A stretch of DNA of 64,000 nt from Apostichopus japonicus (taxonomy: Eukaryota; Echinodermata; Holothuroidea; Aspidochirotida; Stichopodidae): contig NC_092582.1 of assembly GCF_037975245.1 (NCBI RefSeq), forward strand, positions 328,001-392,000. Reading direction: 5' to 3'. Shown here in pieces: positions 1-11,200 of this stretch. The notes below the pieces were generated by a model. The model ran no database searches. It worked only from the letters and a program-made list of their open reading frames with translations, and was not told the origin of the DNA. Positions within the stretch are counted from its first letter, which is position 1, and every line of letters starts with the position of its first letter. A program made the position numbers and the translations under genes.

Positions 1-180
1 AATATATACACATGCATACATACACAATTGAATACAAATACAAATACACATACACACACCCATGTTAAAATAAACATGTATGCTTACTTACACAAACACA
101 AAAACAATCATGTATGTTGGGGGGGGGGGGAAATATTACAATAACAAAGGGATGGCTACAGCGTACAAAATACAAATGAA
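1..180. repeat. simple-sequence region: CA/TA-rich and a G run
   Basis: Positions 1-60 are CA- and TA-rich (acatacacac type), and 118-130 is an uninterrupted G run. No gene is seen. Confidence 0.6.
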
Positions 181-1740
181 AACTTAAAATCTTAGTAGAG
201 GTTTAAAGGGATCTAGTAAAGTTGTACCGAATGGAGTGTACATTATGCTTAAAAGTTAAACTCTCTGGAATGGAATTCCAGGTGCTGATGGCTCGATAAT
301 GCAAGCTTGTCTTCGTAAAAGTTGTCTGATTGCCAGGGAGACAAAGACCATTGTTTTGACGTGTGTGATAATTGTGAACTAGGGAATTCCGAACGAATAA
401 ATTAGAAAAACCTAAAGGTAAGAAATTGTTGAAAAAGTGATAGGTGAAGGTTGCAGTATTACCTTTGATTAAATGTCATTTAATTTTAACAAGTTAAGGG
501 ACTGAAAAAGTGCACTGGTGTGTTCGTGTGTTCGCGTGGTGCGGAATACGTAATATGTCTGATAGCTCGTTTTTGGAGAACAAATAACTTTCTTAAAGCG
601 GAGTTCAAGCGAGACTACAGTAGCAGAGATGCAGATAAACAAGAGTTAGATAAATAGTACAAAGAATACGTTTCGGCAATATCTTTTAAGTCTACCGATC
701 ATTCCAACACCCTTAGCCACAAGTTGCGAACATACTGTAGGTGAGAAGTATGTTCATGCCAATTAAGCTTTGAGTCAATAAGAACACCAAGAAATTTAAC
801 AGTGGTAGCAGCTTCAAGTGGGTGGTTATTAATGATAATACTAAAGTTGGGGTTTTGAGTATGAGGCATGTTAAAGACCATATATAGTCTGTATTGATAA
901 CATTAAGCGAAAGCTTATTTGAAGCAAACCAATCAGAGTATAACACAAGTTCACTGCAAGCAGTACTCTCAAGGCGTTGTACATCTGTGTCTTTGATAAA
1001 ATACTGTTGTCGTCTGCAAACATCACTATTGAAGATTTAGATGAAATCGTGGTTATGTCGTTCATGTAGATGATAAAGAGTAGTGGTCCTAGAATGGAAC
1101 CTTGGGGAACACCACAAGAGATTGTTGGCCAGTTAGAGTGTTTTTTTAGTTGAAAGAAGTAAATTGTTTCTTTCCTGTCAAATAAGTTTTGATCCAGTCA
1201 TATGTTAAGCTGCGAAATCCATACATGCAAATTACTTATCTAACAAGATAGAATGGTCAATAGTATCAAACGCCTTAGAAAGATCAAGGAAGGCACCTCT
1301 AGAGAGAAGTTTCATTGTCACTTGCTGCTTGACTTAGCTAATCAAGCACGTCGAGTTCAGAGGGATATCCTGGATGGAAACCATACTGGCTGTTTGACAA
1401 AATGAGGTGTTTGTTAAGAAAAACTAGGATCTTGTTGGACATGATTCTTTCTATGATTTTTGAAAAGCATGGTAGCACAGAGATTGGGCGGTAGTTAATA
1501 TACTGACAGCATGCCCCTTTTTTAAAAATGGGTATAACCTTTGCGATTTTTAAGATATATCAGGAAAAGTACAGTACCACCAGCAAACGATAGTTTGCAG
1601 ATATGAGTTAGCGGTTTTGAAATTAGATGAATGATCCTACGAACCACGGCCGGGCGTATTTCATCATAACCATGCAACATGTATGTATTCTTTGGAAATA
1701 ATTTGCTGGTTAATTTCTCCAATCCTCAGGATGCTGTCAC
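180..1740 (-). mobile_element. decayed non-LTR retrotransposon (LINE), reverse transcriptase to 3' end
   Basis: Read on the minus strand from 1722 downwards, broken frames carry reverse-transcriptase landmarks in the right order: SKPLTHICKLSFAGGT and IYLKNRKGYTHF (1620-1525), an N-Q/S-QYGF-P-GYP block near 1390-1350, GVPQGSILGPLLFIIYMNDI (about 1120-1060), the FADDNSILSK catalytic motif (1025-995), NKLSLN (about 920-900), FLGVLIDSKLNWHEH (795-750). The tail near 375-250 reads NYHTRQNNGLCLPGN and HYRAISTWNSIPES, typical of the region after the RT domain of CR1/L2/Jockey-like elements. Stops and frameshifts are frequent, so it is dead. No endonuclease domain is visible and the 5' part is missing, as usual for LINE copies. 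The exact clade cannot be set by eye. Confidence 0.85.
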
Positions 1741-2002
1741 CAAGTGAGGGGTAATGAACAAGTAATCAATTTGATTGGTTGGATCTGCATTTGATCATGT
1801 GGAATTTATTGTAAGCAGCATCTAGTGGTTACACATGTATGTAGATTTGAATTCTTAAATTTCAAGAAAGTATTCACTTTAAAGTACAGCACTACTTGAA
1901 ATAACACTTGATTGTAAGTTAAAGTAGCTTTGACCTATAGATCTTTCATTGGGCTTTTGCCTTGAATTAACTTGAACAAAATAGTAGAAAGGCTGTATTA
2001 AA
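1741..2002 (+). other. upstream flank of HS2ST1 coding exon 1
   Basis: Between the LINE remnant and the first ATG. It contains an in-frame stop (TAG, 1985-1987). It may be 5' UTR or the end of an intron; no convincing promoter element was recognised. Confidence 0.4.
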
Positions 2003-2216
2003 ATGAACAAACATTGCAGAACGTATTTCTGTTTCTCGTACAGTGTAGCCCAGTCCTCTCGCAACACAGATGACGATATGACAAGAGTCATCCACTGGTT
2101 CCCTATCAAAGCGTTGGTACATTCCAGATTCGTACTGATGCTGGCAGCCTTTCTTATTGTTTTAGGTGTGATAGAAATCCAAGTTCACAACTTACAGACT
2201 TCAATTGAACTTTTAG
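2003..2216 (+). CDS. HS2ST1: HS2ST1 coding exon 1: cytosolic tail and membrane anchor
   Basis: The frame is closed upstream by a TAG at 1985, so translation starts at the ATG at 2003 or the in-frame ATG at 2078. Both have a purine at -3. The 2078 start gives a tail of about 16 residues ([17 protein letters not shown]) before a hydrophobic stretch ([17 protein letters not shown]), close to the short tail of vertebrate HS2ST; the 2003 start adds 25 residues ending in DDD. After the anchor comes [12 protein letters not shown], the start of the stem. The donor is GTAAGT at 2217 and the exon ends in phase 1. A non-coding exon may lie further 5'. The first exon is poorly conserved in this family, so the assignment rests on topology, phase and position. 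Confidence 0.8.
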
Positions 2217-5200
2217 GTAAGTATCAATTACACATGTTTGATCAAATTGATAATATTCTTAAAACTGTATCGCCAATTTTGTGTTGTCAGGCCTCATTAT
2301 ACAGTAGCTCAGTATCGTGTGTTCCTGAAAAGTTATTTTAAAGTGAATGTGTTCATAGAGGACTGCAGGGACACAAGTTTTTTCTGAGTTGGCACATTTA
2401 TAACAAGATGTGTCACAGGGATGAAACCTTTTAAACCCTAGTAACAATAAGTACTGATAAATACTGATAGTACTGCATACCCTGTAATGTTCATAATGAC
2501 AGTTGAATTTCCCAGTTAATCCTAGTAACAATACTGATAAAAACTGATACTGCATATACCTTGTAATGTTCATAATGACACAGAGCTGTTGAATTTCCCA
2601 GTTTTAACACTTGTAGTCTGCAGGTTTGTAATGCTTTTTCACAATCCTCCCATCTTACACTCTGAATCTCCCAGCAAAAAGCAAAAATCCAATTCCTTTT
2701 TTCGGGAAATATTTGTATACTGGGTTCTATGCTTTACAGTATATATGTCATTGTGTTTTGCAGCACTTACGTTAGCACGACAATAACTTAAATTACATTT
2801 GTTGTGCATTAAAGTACATTTGTTGTACTATATCATGACAGAGGGGATGTGATGTGGAAATAAAAACAATTAGTGTTCAAACGATAATCGGAATCGGGAA
2901 GATTATTGCATGATGGGAACATAATCGGAATCGGTAAATATTATGTAGAATATGTATATACCTGTTATGTCACACCGATCATTCAAAAACATGGAAGGTG
3001 AAAATATCATTATTCAAAAAATTATGGAAAGTGAACTTATCAACTGATGTATTAGGTTTGTTCTTTTACTACAAAAAATTAAACTGAAGGTACCCTCTAT
3101 ACATCTTTCTCAATGAAATTTCATCAAATTAGGCTGCCAGGGTCGCGGATTTTGCCTCGCAGTTAGTGACTTCATATTTCTTGGCCCAGTAAGCATGGTA
3201 ACAATAACAATTCTGCAAATTATCGAATGTGCTGCATAAGGCCTATATTGATTAGCTGAGTATAGGTTATGTTTAGGCATCAAATGTTCCATAGTGTAGT
3301 ATTTGATGCACTAATTTGTAATTTGATGTTACTTTTCCTCACAATTTGCAAAGGGCCATGGATTCTTCCCTGCCCATCCCTTGTACCGTGGTCCCTCCTA
3401 TCTGCATTATTTTCAACCTTTCGATGTTTGCCGCAATGCCCTCAAAAATAATTTCAGTAAGTAAAACTATTAGTACAGTCTAGAGTAGTATATACTGTAA
3501 CTGTACAATCTATCCCTGCAGGAGGAGGAACTTATCACAATGTAGTTACCACACAAACAGCAGGTGTTTGTGAAGTTTGGAAAAGTATAAAAAGTTCAAG
3601 AGTCAAGACTTTAAGTTATCATATGGGAATGACCTGGATATGGAATGTGGTCATTGGAAATAGTATTACTTGTACTGTAGAATGTGTATACATATTTCAA
3701 TTGTTAAAGCTAGTTTGTTAATTACCAAATTACGTAAATTAAGCGAAAATCTTGGCAGAAAATTATTTCAATGGGATAGTCACCTCTTTAAGTAACATTC
3801 CATACTTATAATTGTGGACTTAATAGAAATGGCTAAAGACAAACATGTCTTGGCCAAATTTAAGTAAACTGTACATACTGTACAGTATGCTTAATTAATG
3901 CACAATGAATACAAAGTTCTGTATGTAAAATGCACAAAGTCAAAAGGTCACATTTTGTACAATAGCAGTGTCATCTATTGCATTGTGACAGTACACATGT
4001 AGAGACTCTCCCAGAATTGCAATTTTCTATTATCATGTACTGTAGGGCACACTGGGTGGTACCATAAATGACTCTGTCTTTGTGGTAGGTTAACTAAACG
4101 AAAATTGAGACCAACTAGACATTTAATCACTAGTACAAATAATATCGTGATCACATTGCACACTAAATTATGAACACAATATGAATAAATCCATGTACAT
4201 CCTGGAAATATTTGTCGGTTTTGAAAGCAAAGCCTGCTCATTTTATCTGTTTATTTTCTTCCACATTGTGCCCTTGGCCTGATAGTTTTCTCCTGTAAAA
4301 TCTACAAATTACATTTATTCTGATTCACTGCTGAAAGCTATTTTGGTTTCCCATTGTTTTCTATACTTTCACAATGAACTTCAACTAAATCATAACAAAT
4401 ATACTGATATTTGTTCAGCTGCCTGCATTGATTACCATGGCAACAGATTTCAATATTACTTCCATCAGCACAGTATGATGATATCAAAGAAAGTAGGAGA
4501 TAGAGAATTTACAGAGTTAAACTTGAGTATTGTAGTTCTAATATTATTGAGACAATTAAGGTCTTTCATGTACAGTGTGTGGTAGTGTACATAGCTCTTT
4601 ACTATACAAATTGTGGCTTTTGGGTTCCTTATGTGAGTAACTTGTTAATTAAGCATGTACAGTAATAACAAAATATACACATGTATACATCCCCTTGTTA
4701 ATTACCATAAAATGGAATTTCACAGAATGACCATTTACAGTACAGGTACAGTAAATGGGTTCATACAGTGAAGTGTGCACAGTTAATTATTACATGCTTG
4801 AGTGAGAGTCAGTACATGGTACAGTCAAGAACTTGCGACTGTTAAATACATACAGTAGGCCTAATGGCACAGGTTGGTAGGTTTATTGGGGTACGATGCA
4901 TAGAAAGTTAGCCATTTTAGAGGGTTGTCATGGAAGCTGGTTGATTGTACAAATACATTCAATCGGGTATTGAAGGAAGCAAATATAAAAAATAATAGAA
5001 TAAAGGTCTAGTTTTGAATTACAGTACATTAAGAAAGAAGCTTTTATACAAACAAAGAATATGCAGTTTACAATACTGAAATACACAAGCAACTAGAGTT
5101 GAAAAAATCCTTACATTGCTACCAACAAATGACCATTGCAAAATATCTGGGTGATGCCTTGTTTCCTTTCAGTTCTAAGATTTAGGTCTTTGGTAACAAT

Positions 5201-8200
5201 TTTAACAAACTTCAGTATTATTCCTCGAAATATGATTGTTATTTTGATTCTTAGATTTATTCACCAATATCTCTTCATAACAGATAAAAATCTTTCAAAT
5301 CTACAACTTGATTATTGGAAATGAAATTTACCTTTTCAAGGTAATAAATATGAACTATATACATTGTTACAGGATTTGAGTATGGAGTATACATACCTAC
5401 ATCTAGCAATGTGTATCAACCCAAAAGCTAAACTTATACATAATGTTAGACATTTTATAAGTTGTACTGGCAATTCTGTATGCATGTAGCTCCACATTAA
5501 TTAGTTATCAAGTGACCTACTGTATAATGCATATCTCATAGTGTGTATTTCAAGTATAGTCACTTGTTTTGAACTCTGTAAACTGTAGTGTTCTTGAGTG
5601 ACTTAGTAATTATGCTTTTCAGCCTTGAGGGTTAGGAAATGTATTGATTTATTGAACATGGTCAAGTTTTTTCGGAAGACCTGGATAGAATTGGTTGAAG
5701 TGTTCTACTTGTACCTGAGTGCCACATGGGTTCCAAAAAAGTTGTAAGTACTTTAACCTTATATGTAGGATTGTACATCTCAGGTACAATGCTACACTTA
5801 TAATAACAATAATGAAGTCTGTCCGTAAGTCACCTGAACAAGACCTTGATGACCACAATGATGACCACCACAGGGAGGACAAGATGACCAATATGATGAC
5901 CACGACCAGACGACTGGTCACCAGGACCATGGGGAAAACCACGGACCACGGCCACGGCAATGACCACGGCTACAGAGACCAGGACTATAGAAGAAGTCCA
6001 CATAATGCTTAATCTGATTATGTGATTTAAGCAGTCTAAACAAAGAATAAATTAAATTAATGATCAACACTTCAAAACAATAAGATTCTCTGAATTTTAT
6101 TAATTGACTTTGGTTAAAAGGGTTCTTGATAACTGTATCAATGTGCAGATCTATTTTATCACCAAAGTGATTATGATAATCGTTTACAATTTAGGTACAC
6201 AGTATTTTTGGATTTCAAGAAATATTCACAACTTTGTACAGATTACAGTAAGTACACTTTGGTGGATGACTAGGTATTACAGTAGCTTTTTTTTTACCTT
6301 GTTTCTTAAATCATCTACACTCTTCTTGTTCGACCTAAATCGTTCAAATTTTCATGAGTACTGATCATAAGCATTCTGTGTTTTTTCCAAGTTTCTATTA
6401 CTTTTGTTTTTTTCCTTACAACCATTCTTGGCATTTCTTCCATCAACAGACAAATCCTTACACAGTATTAACTCCAGAAAGTTGAGAGACTCTGACACAT
6501 CGCCTTTTCCTATGGTTCCAGGGAAAGGTGGAGACGATTCCCAAGAACTGCTGGTGATATATAACAGGGTACCCAAGACTGGTAGCACCTCCTTTACGGG
6601 TATCGCATATGACTTATGCAAGGGAAACAACTTCAATGTACTCCATGTCAACACAACCAAAAGCAACCATACCAAAAACGACCATGTTAATTCAAACTAT
6701 GTTATGTCAGTACAAGATCAGGTTGGTGTCTTATTCAGTCCTTGGTTTATATTTTAATATTTTATGTACAACCTTCTATATTGGTATTCCAATCAAGCTA
6801 GCCTGCAAAACTGGCAATATTGCAAAAGATTCTCATCCATGGTCCTTTGAAAACCTGGACAACTCTCAGAAATTTGAAATAACTTCCCTGGCCTGGTAAA
6901 GAACATAATTGTGTGAATTTATGAAACATGACTTTCCTTTAAGTTTGTCTTATGCGATTCTTCTCCCCTACTGAATATTTGCCTAAAATAGGAACAGACT
7001 TGTTTCTGTTGAAAAGGGCATAGAAGTTGTAATTTTGTGATGGAAAAGTCATGGCATTTTATTGTCAAGAAGGTTTGTGGAGTACTCTGTGCCTTCTATT
7101 GTAGGACTCAATAAGCCAGTTCAGAGATACCAGCAGCTTATTTACGTAACAGGCCAAAGGGTCAACTGTGAATAGTTGCGTCACTCCACAGCCTGTTTAC
7201 ACACCACACACAAGCAGTTGGGAGTCTGACCCTGTGACCTCACAAATTTTTACCGATTTCTGACTTAAAGAAAATTAAATCTTGCCCACTAAACAGAAAA
7301 CTGGAACATAAATTTCAAAACGATATTTCTTTAAGATAAACCTTCAGAATCAAATACCTAGTTAACTTTAAGTCAGTTTAATTTGAAATGAGTAACTTAC
7401 GTAGAGATTTTGGAACACAGAAACCACAGGTAATAGTGACCCTCAAAATATTGGTCTGGTAAACTCTTCCATTCAGGAACATTCACGAAAATACGCCCAA
7501 ATCCTTTCATAACCGATCCATTTCAAATCCATTCGGAAAGAAAGTAAGGAAAATACAGACAGTCACAGATCTATTCAACACATAGGCCCAAGCCGCTGTA
7601 TAGCCACCATTTTGTGATGGAAACAGCTGTCTCAGCAGGGTTGCACGGCAACTAAATGCTCTCCCCTTCTACCTTGCTGCTTCAATTTCTGATACTGAAA
7701 GTTGGGCTCTGACACTTGACCTCTCTATGGTCTTGGTTGTTTAATATGCGTAACTTGGTAATTGGTTTGGACATAATCGACAGGAAAATGTGTCGAGGAT
7801 TTTAAGACCAATTTTGGTCAGGTGGGATGTTGGGACAATTATGAGTAAGTCATGAATGATTTTCCACATGCAGGGGGGGGGGGGGGGGAATCCATTTTCT
7901 TGGGTGTATTTTTCAAATGATAGCTTTTTGAATTGGAAAGTCAACTTCTCACCATGCATGTTCTAGGGACAATGTAGCTATAGGGCACTTCTTAAGGATA
8001 TTTAGATTTCAGTGAACCAGGAAGGATGAAGCTGAGTGTTTAAGATGTGGGGTGGTGGGGCGGGGCAGTGGTGGGGCGGGGCAGTGGATAGGGGTTGGTG
8101 GTGTGGTGGGGGTGCTGAGGGGTATTAAATACAGCAAAACAGCCTGACAGGTATCAAATTCTGATTTTAAAACAAAATTGAACTTAATTGGCCAAATGAC

Positions 8201-11200
8201 TACAACTGTACACAAAAAATACAAACAAAATCTCTTCTTTAAACAATACTTTTATTTTTGATGAATAGCTTCCTTTCTTTGAAACACTGTTATACTCTGA
8301 TAACAGAATTGTCACCTCTCATCAACCCACAACAGACCACCACCACCCCCCCAATCCAAAATGAAATGTGTAAACATTTGAATGTGATAAAGCATATGAA
8401 AGCAACTAATAGAATGAACCATCAAAGTAAAGACACCTTGAATTGAAAATGTCTGTCATTATGGGCAAGGTACACACAGTACTATTGGAAAGGTTTGGTG
8501 GAAGTGCAAAATTGAAAGCAACAATCTTTGTGTGATTTTAAGATTTAAACGGCTTAGGGAATTCATAGTGAGCACTTACATTTTGTTCCCATATCAGTTT
8601 AGTAAAAGTAACATAATGATAATGGTAGAAGAATATGAAGGATGGAATATGTGGAAATAATTGAAAGAATGCATTTAACTCCCTTAAAACATAAACCTTG
8701 CTCCAAAAACTGCTTTCTCATAAAGCTTTGGTCTTGTTTAAAAAGAATATAAAGCAGAATTGTTATGAAAAAAACACTGGTTCTTGAATACCTCTATGGA
8801 GATGTTAATGGTTTCCTAGTACAAATCCAACTACTACAGATTTCATTAAAATTGGAATAACTAAGGTGATTCTTGTTACTTATTGCTGTGTAATTGAAGA
8901 AGGGACAAGATGTTCTAGTTACATAACTTAAAGGACAGGAGACAGCAGTTTTAGACTTCCACATTTTAACTGAGCGTGACCTGAACCAAAAACAATAGGG
9001 ATACTGTACAAAATAAGTGAAACCATACAAAGATGTTAAACATGTTTTAAAGCAGCATTATGCGTCCTTTTCTATGGTTCAACCTCACTGATTCCACGAT
9101 GTCATAACCACATACATTATTAGCTTATCTATTCAAATCTTACTTCAAATGGTGGTATAAACGTCGAAAAATTTACAATTTTCAATTTGTTTTTCTCCAA
9201 GATATTTTCCGTTGGGATCCAAATACACATCGCCCATAATATGAAAATTTCAAAGCTACGAACATCATTGGCCAATACGTAATACAACACCATGATTGAT
9301 TTGTGTAGATTGTCTATGGCAGTTGTACCAGGGAGCTGTTAGAGTCCAGCTCGCTGGTTGTATTACCAACTCAACGTTTTGAATCTATTTTTAGCAACGG
9401 CTCATAACTAAACCTGCATCTCTGATTGGTTGAATTCAAACTACTGTAGTGGGTTGGGGAACTGTGTGCGATAAATATTAAATGTGTAATTTGCCGGAGG
9501 ACACTTTTCTCATTATCTGCAAATGTCCTTAATTACTCGCCAATTAACGCTTTTGGCAGGGAAAAAACTTGGCTATAATCTTAGTTTGCTGTTTTGTGAT
9601 ATATGTAAAAAACTTGATGGACTTGTCAAAAAAGTGGAAAACGGCGACAAAACGCAAAATGCTGCTTTAATTGTAGAACATGACATACATACAAAGATAA
9701 ATTCATACAAACATACTTTTCATATGCAAATATATGATCAAGCATATAACCAACCACCCCCCCACCCCACCGAATGAAATTAATTTGCCTCAATTTTAGT
9801 ATTTTCAGTATCAAATAATTGGGACCACCTCATGTGCAGTAGGAACTAAACCTTACAATGGTAGGATAATATTCCTGTATAAACAGATGTCAGGTAAAAT
9901 CTTCAAAATACTTACACAGTTCCAACTTGGCATCCAGCATCACATATTAAACATACCATCTTGCCTGTTTGCTGGGGTGTATGGAAATGTAAATAAAAAG
10001 TTAAAGGCACCTTACTGTAGTCTGTAAATCGAATTTTGATTCAAATTACATGGTTGGCTAAACTCCTGACTCTGCAAATTTACAGCATTTTCTTGACTGA
10101 GTGAAAAAGCCTTAGCAGTCTTAGCAAAATAATGTATACCCATAGGTTGGATTCACTATGTTGAAAAACTGGTATTATTTTCACAAAGAATGGAATAATC
10201 TGATCAATCCATCTGTCTTTGCAAATATGGGCAGAGATGTATGGAAACTGCAATGGAGAAACTGTAGGACAGGGGATGCAAATTAATACAATTTTAATGG
10301 ATTTGAGATGTTGAATGCCGAGTTGGAAGCTTAAATGCCGGACAGCTGCCATAAAAATTAAAAAAAGAAAGAAAAGAAAACTGTAAATGATCATGACTAC
10401 AATTCAACTTCAACCAATTCTTCATCATCAAACATTTCATGCTCAGCAGGAAGATTAACTTCTTCATGGTAAATGTCCTCATTAGAATAACTTGGAGGAG
10501 ACATCTGAACAATCTTCCCACACACTGGGATCAACTGTTTAGCCACACTGGCAGAAGGTGTTGTGCTTTGTAGTAGAGTTATTTCTGTACTATTTTCTGG
10601 TATCGATCTGTCTTTGCAATTGATAAAGAAATAGCATACAATCATTCTAAGGCTGATGAAACACCTCATCCTTTTACTGATAAGTTGTTAAAGATAGCTG
10701 GCCCTAGCCCCAGTGAATAATGAGAATTTCTCCAACCTTGCAAATAATCCACCATAATATTACTAGGCCTGGTACTACTTGTTAACTTCTAGCAGCATGG
10801 AGGGCTCATATTAAAAATGCATGCACTTAAGGATTTGATCAAAGGAAAACCCAAATCATCCCATTGCATGCTTTTGTCATATGTGAACTGTAGTCCTAGT
10901 TCCTCAGAAATGTAATGATCACAATTTGTTATTGTGTCTATATAATATTATAAACATAGCTAATGGTTCACATGCACCGACACATTTCAGTATATTTGGT
11001 TATTCCAAATATAACATCGATGTATAGGCAGCTAGGGGTATAGGCCTAATTGTGATTTTGCCATGTACACATGCATGTGCTCAACTAGAAGTAATAGTAG
11101 TAGCCTATAGCACGTCAGTGGAGTTACACATACACTTCCATGATACAAATATTGATGTAAAATCAAAGTTCGATTTCAACTTCATGATTTCTACTTCATG

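Larger units (their letters stand above)
2217..6449 (+). other. HS2ST1 intron 1
   Basis: GT-AG intron of 4.2 kb. Mostly unique AT-rich sequence with many short TACTGTACAGTA-like words (for example near 3480, 3875, 4740). It holds a 79-bp duplication at 2440-2605 and a GAC/CAC-rich low-complexity stretch at 5830-5990. No independent gene is supported. Confidence 0.8.

Noticed and set aside
5719-6012. Asp/His-rich + frame
   Set aside because: Explained by the GAC/CAC low-complexity stretch.
6609-6899. 96-residue frame overlapping exon 2
   Set aside because: Shadow of HS2ST1 exon 2 in another frame, running into the intron.
7150-7720. Possible decayed TTAA transposon sharing CAGTTGGGA-type words with 16467
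   Set aside because: Shared words are short and no end pair was found.
9523-9777. 84-residue + strand frame that looks protein-like ([20 protein letters not shown])
   Set aside because: It crosses the right end of the TTAA element at 9666, so a single gene is unlikely.
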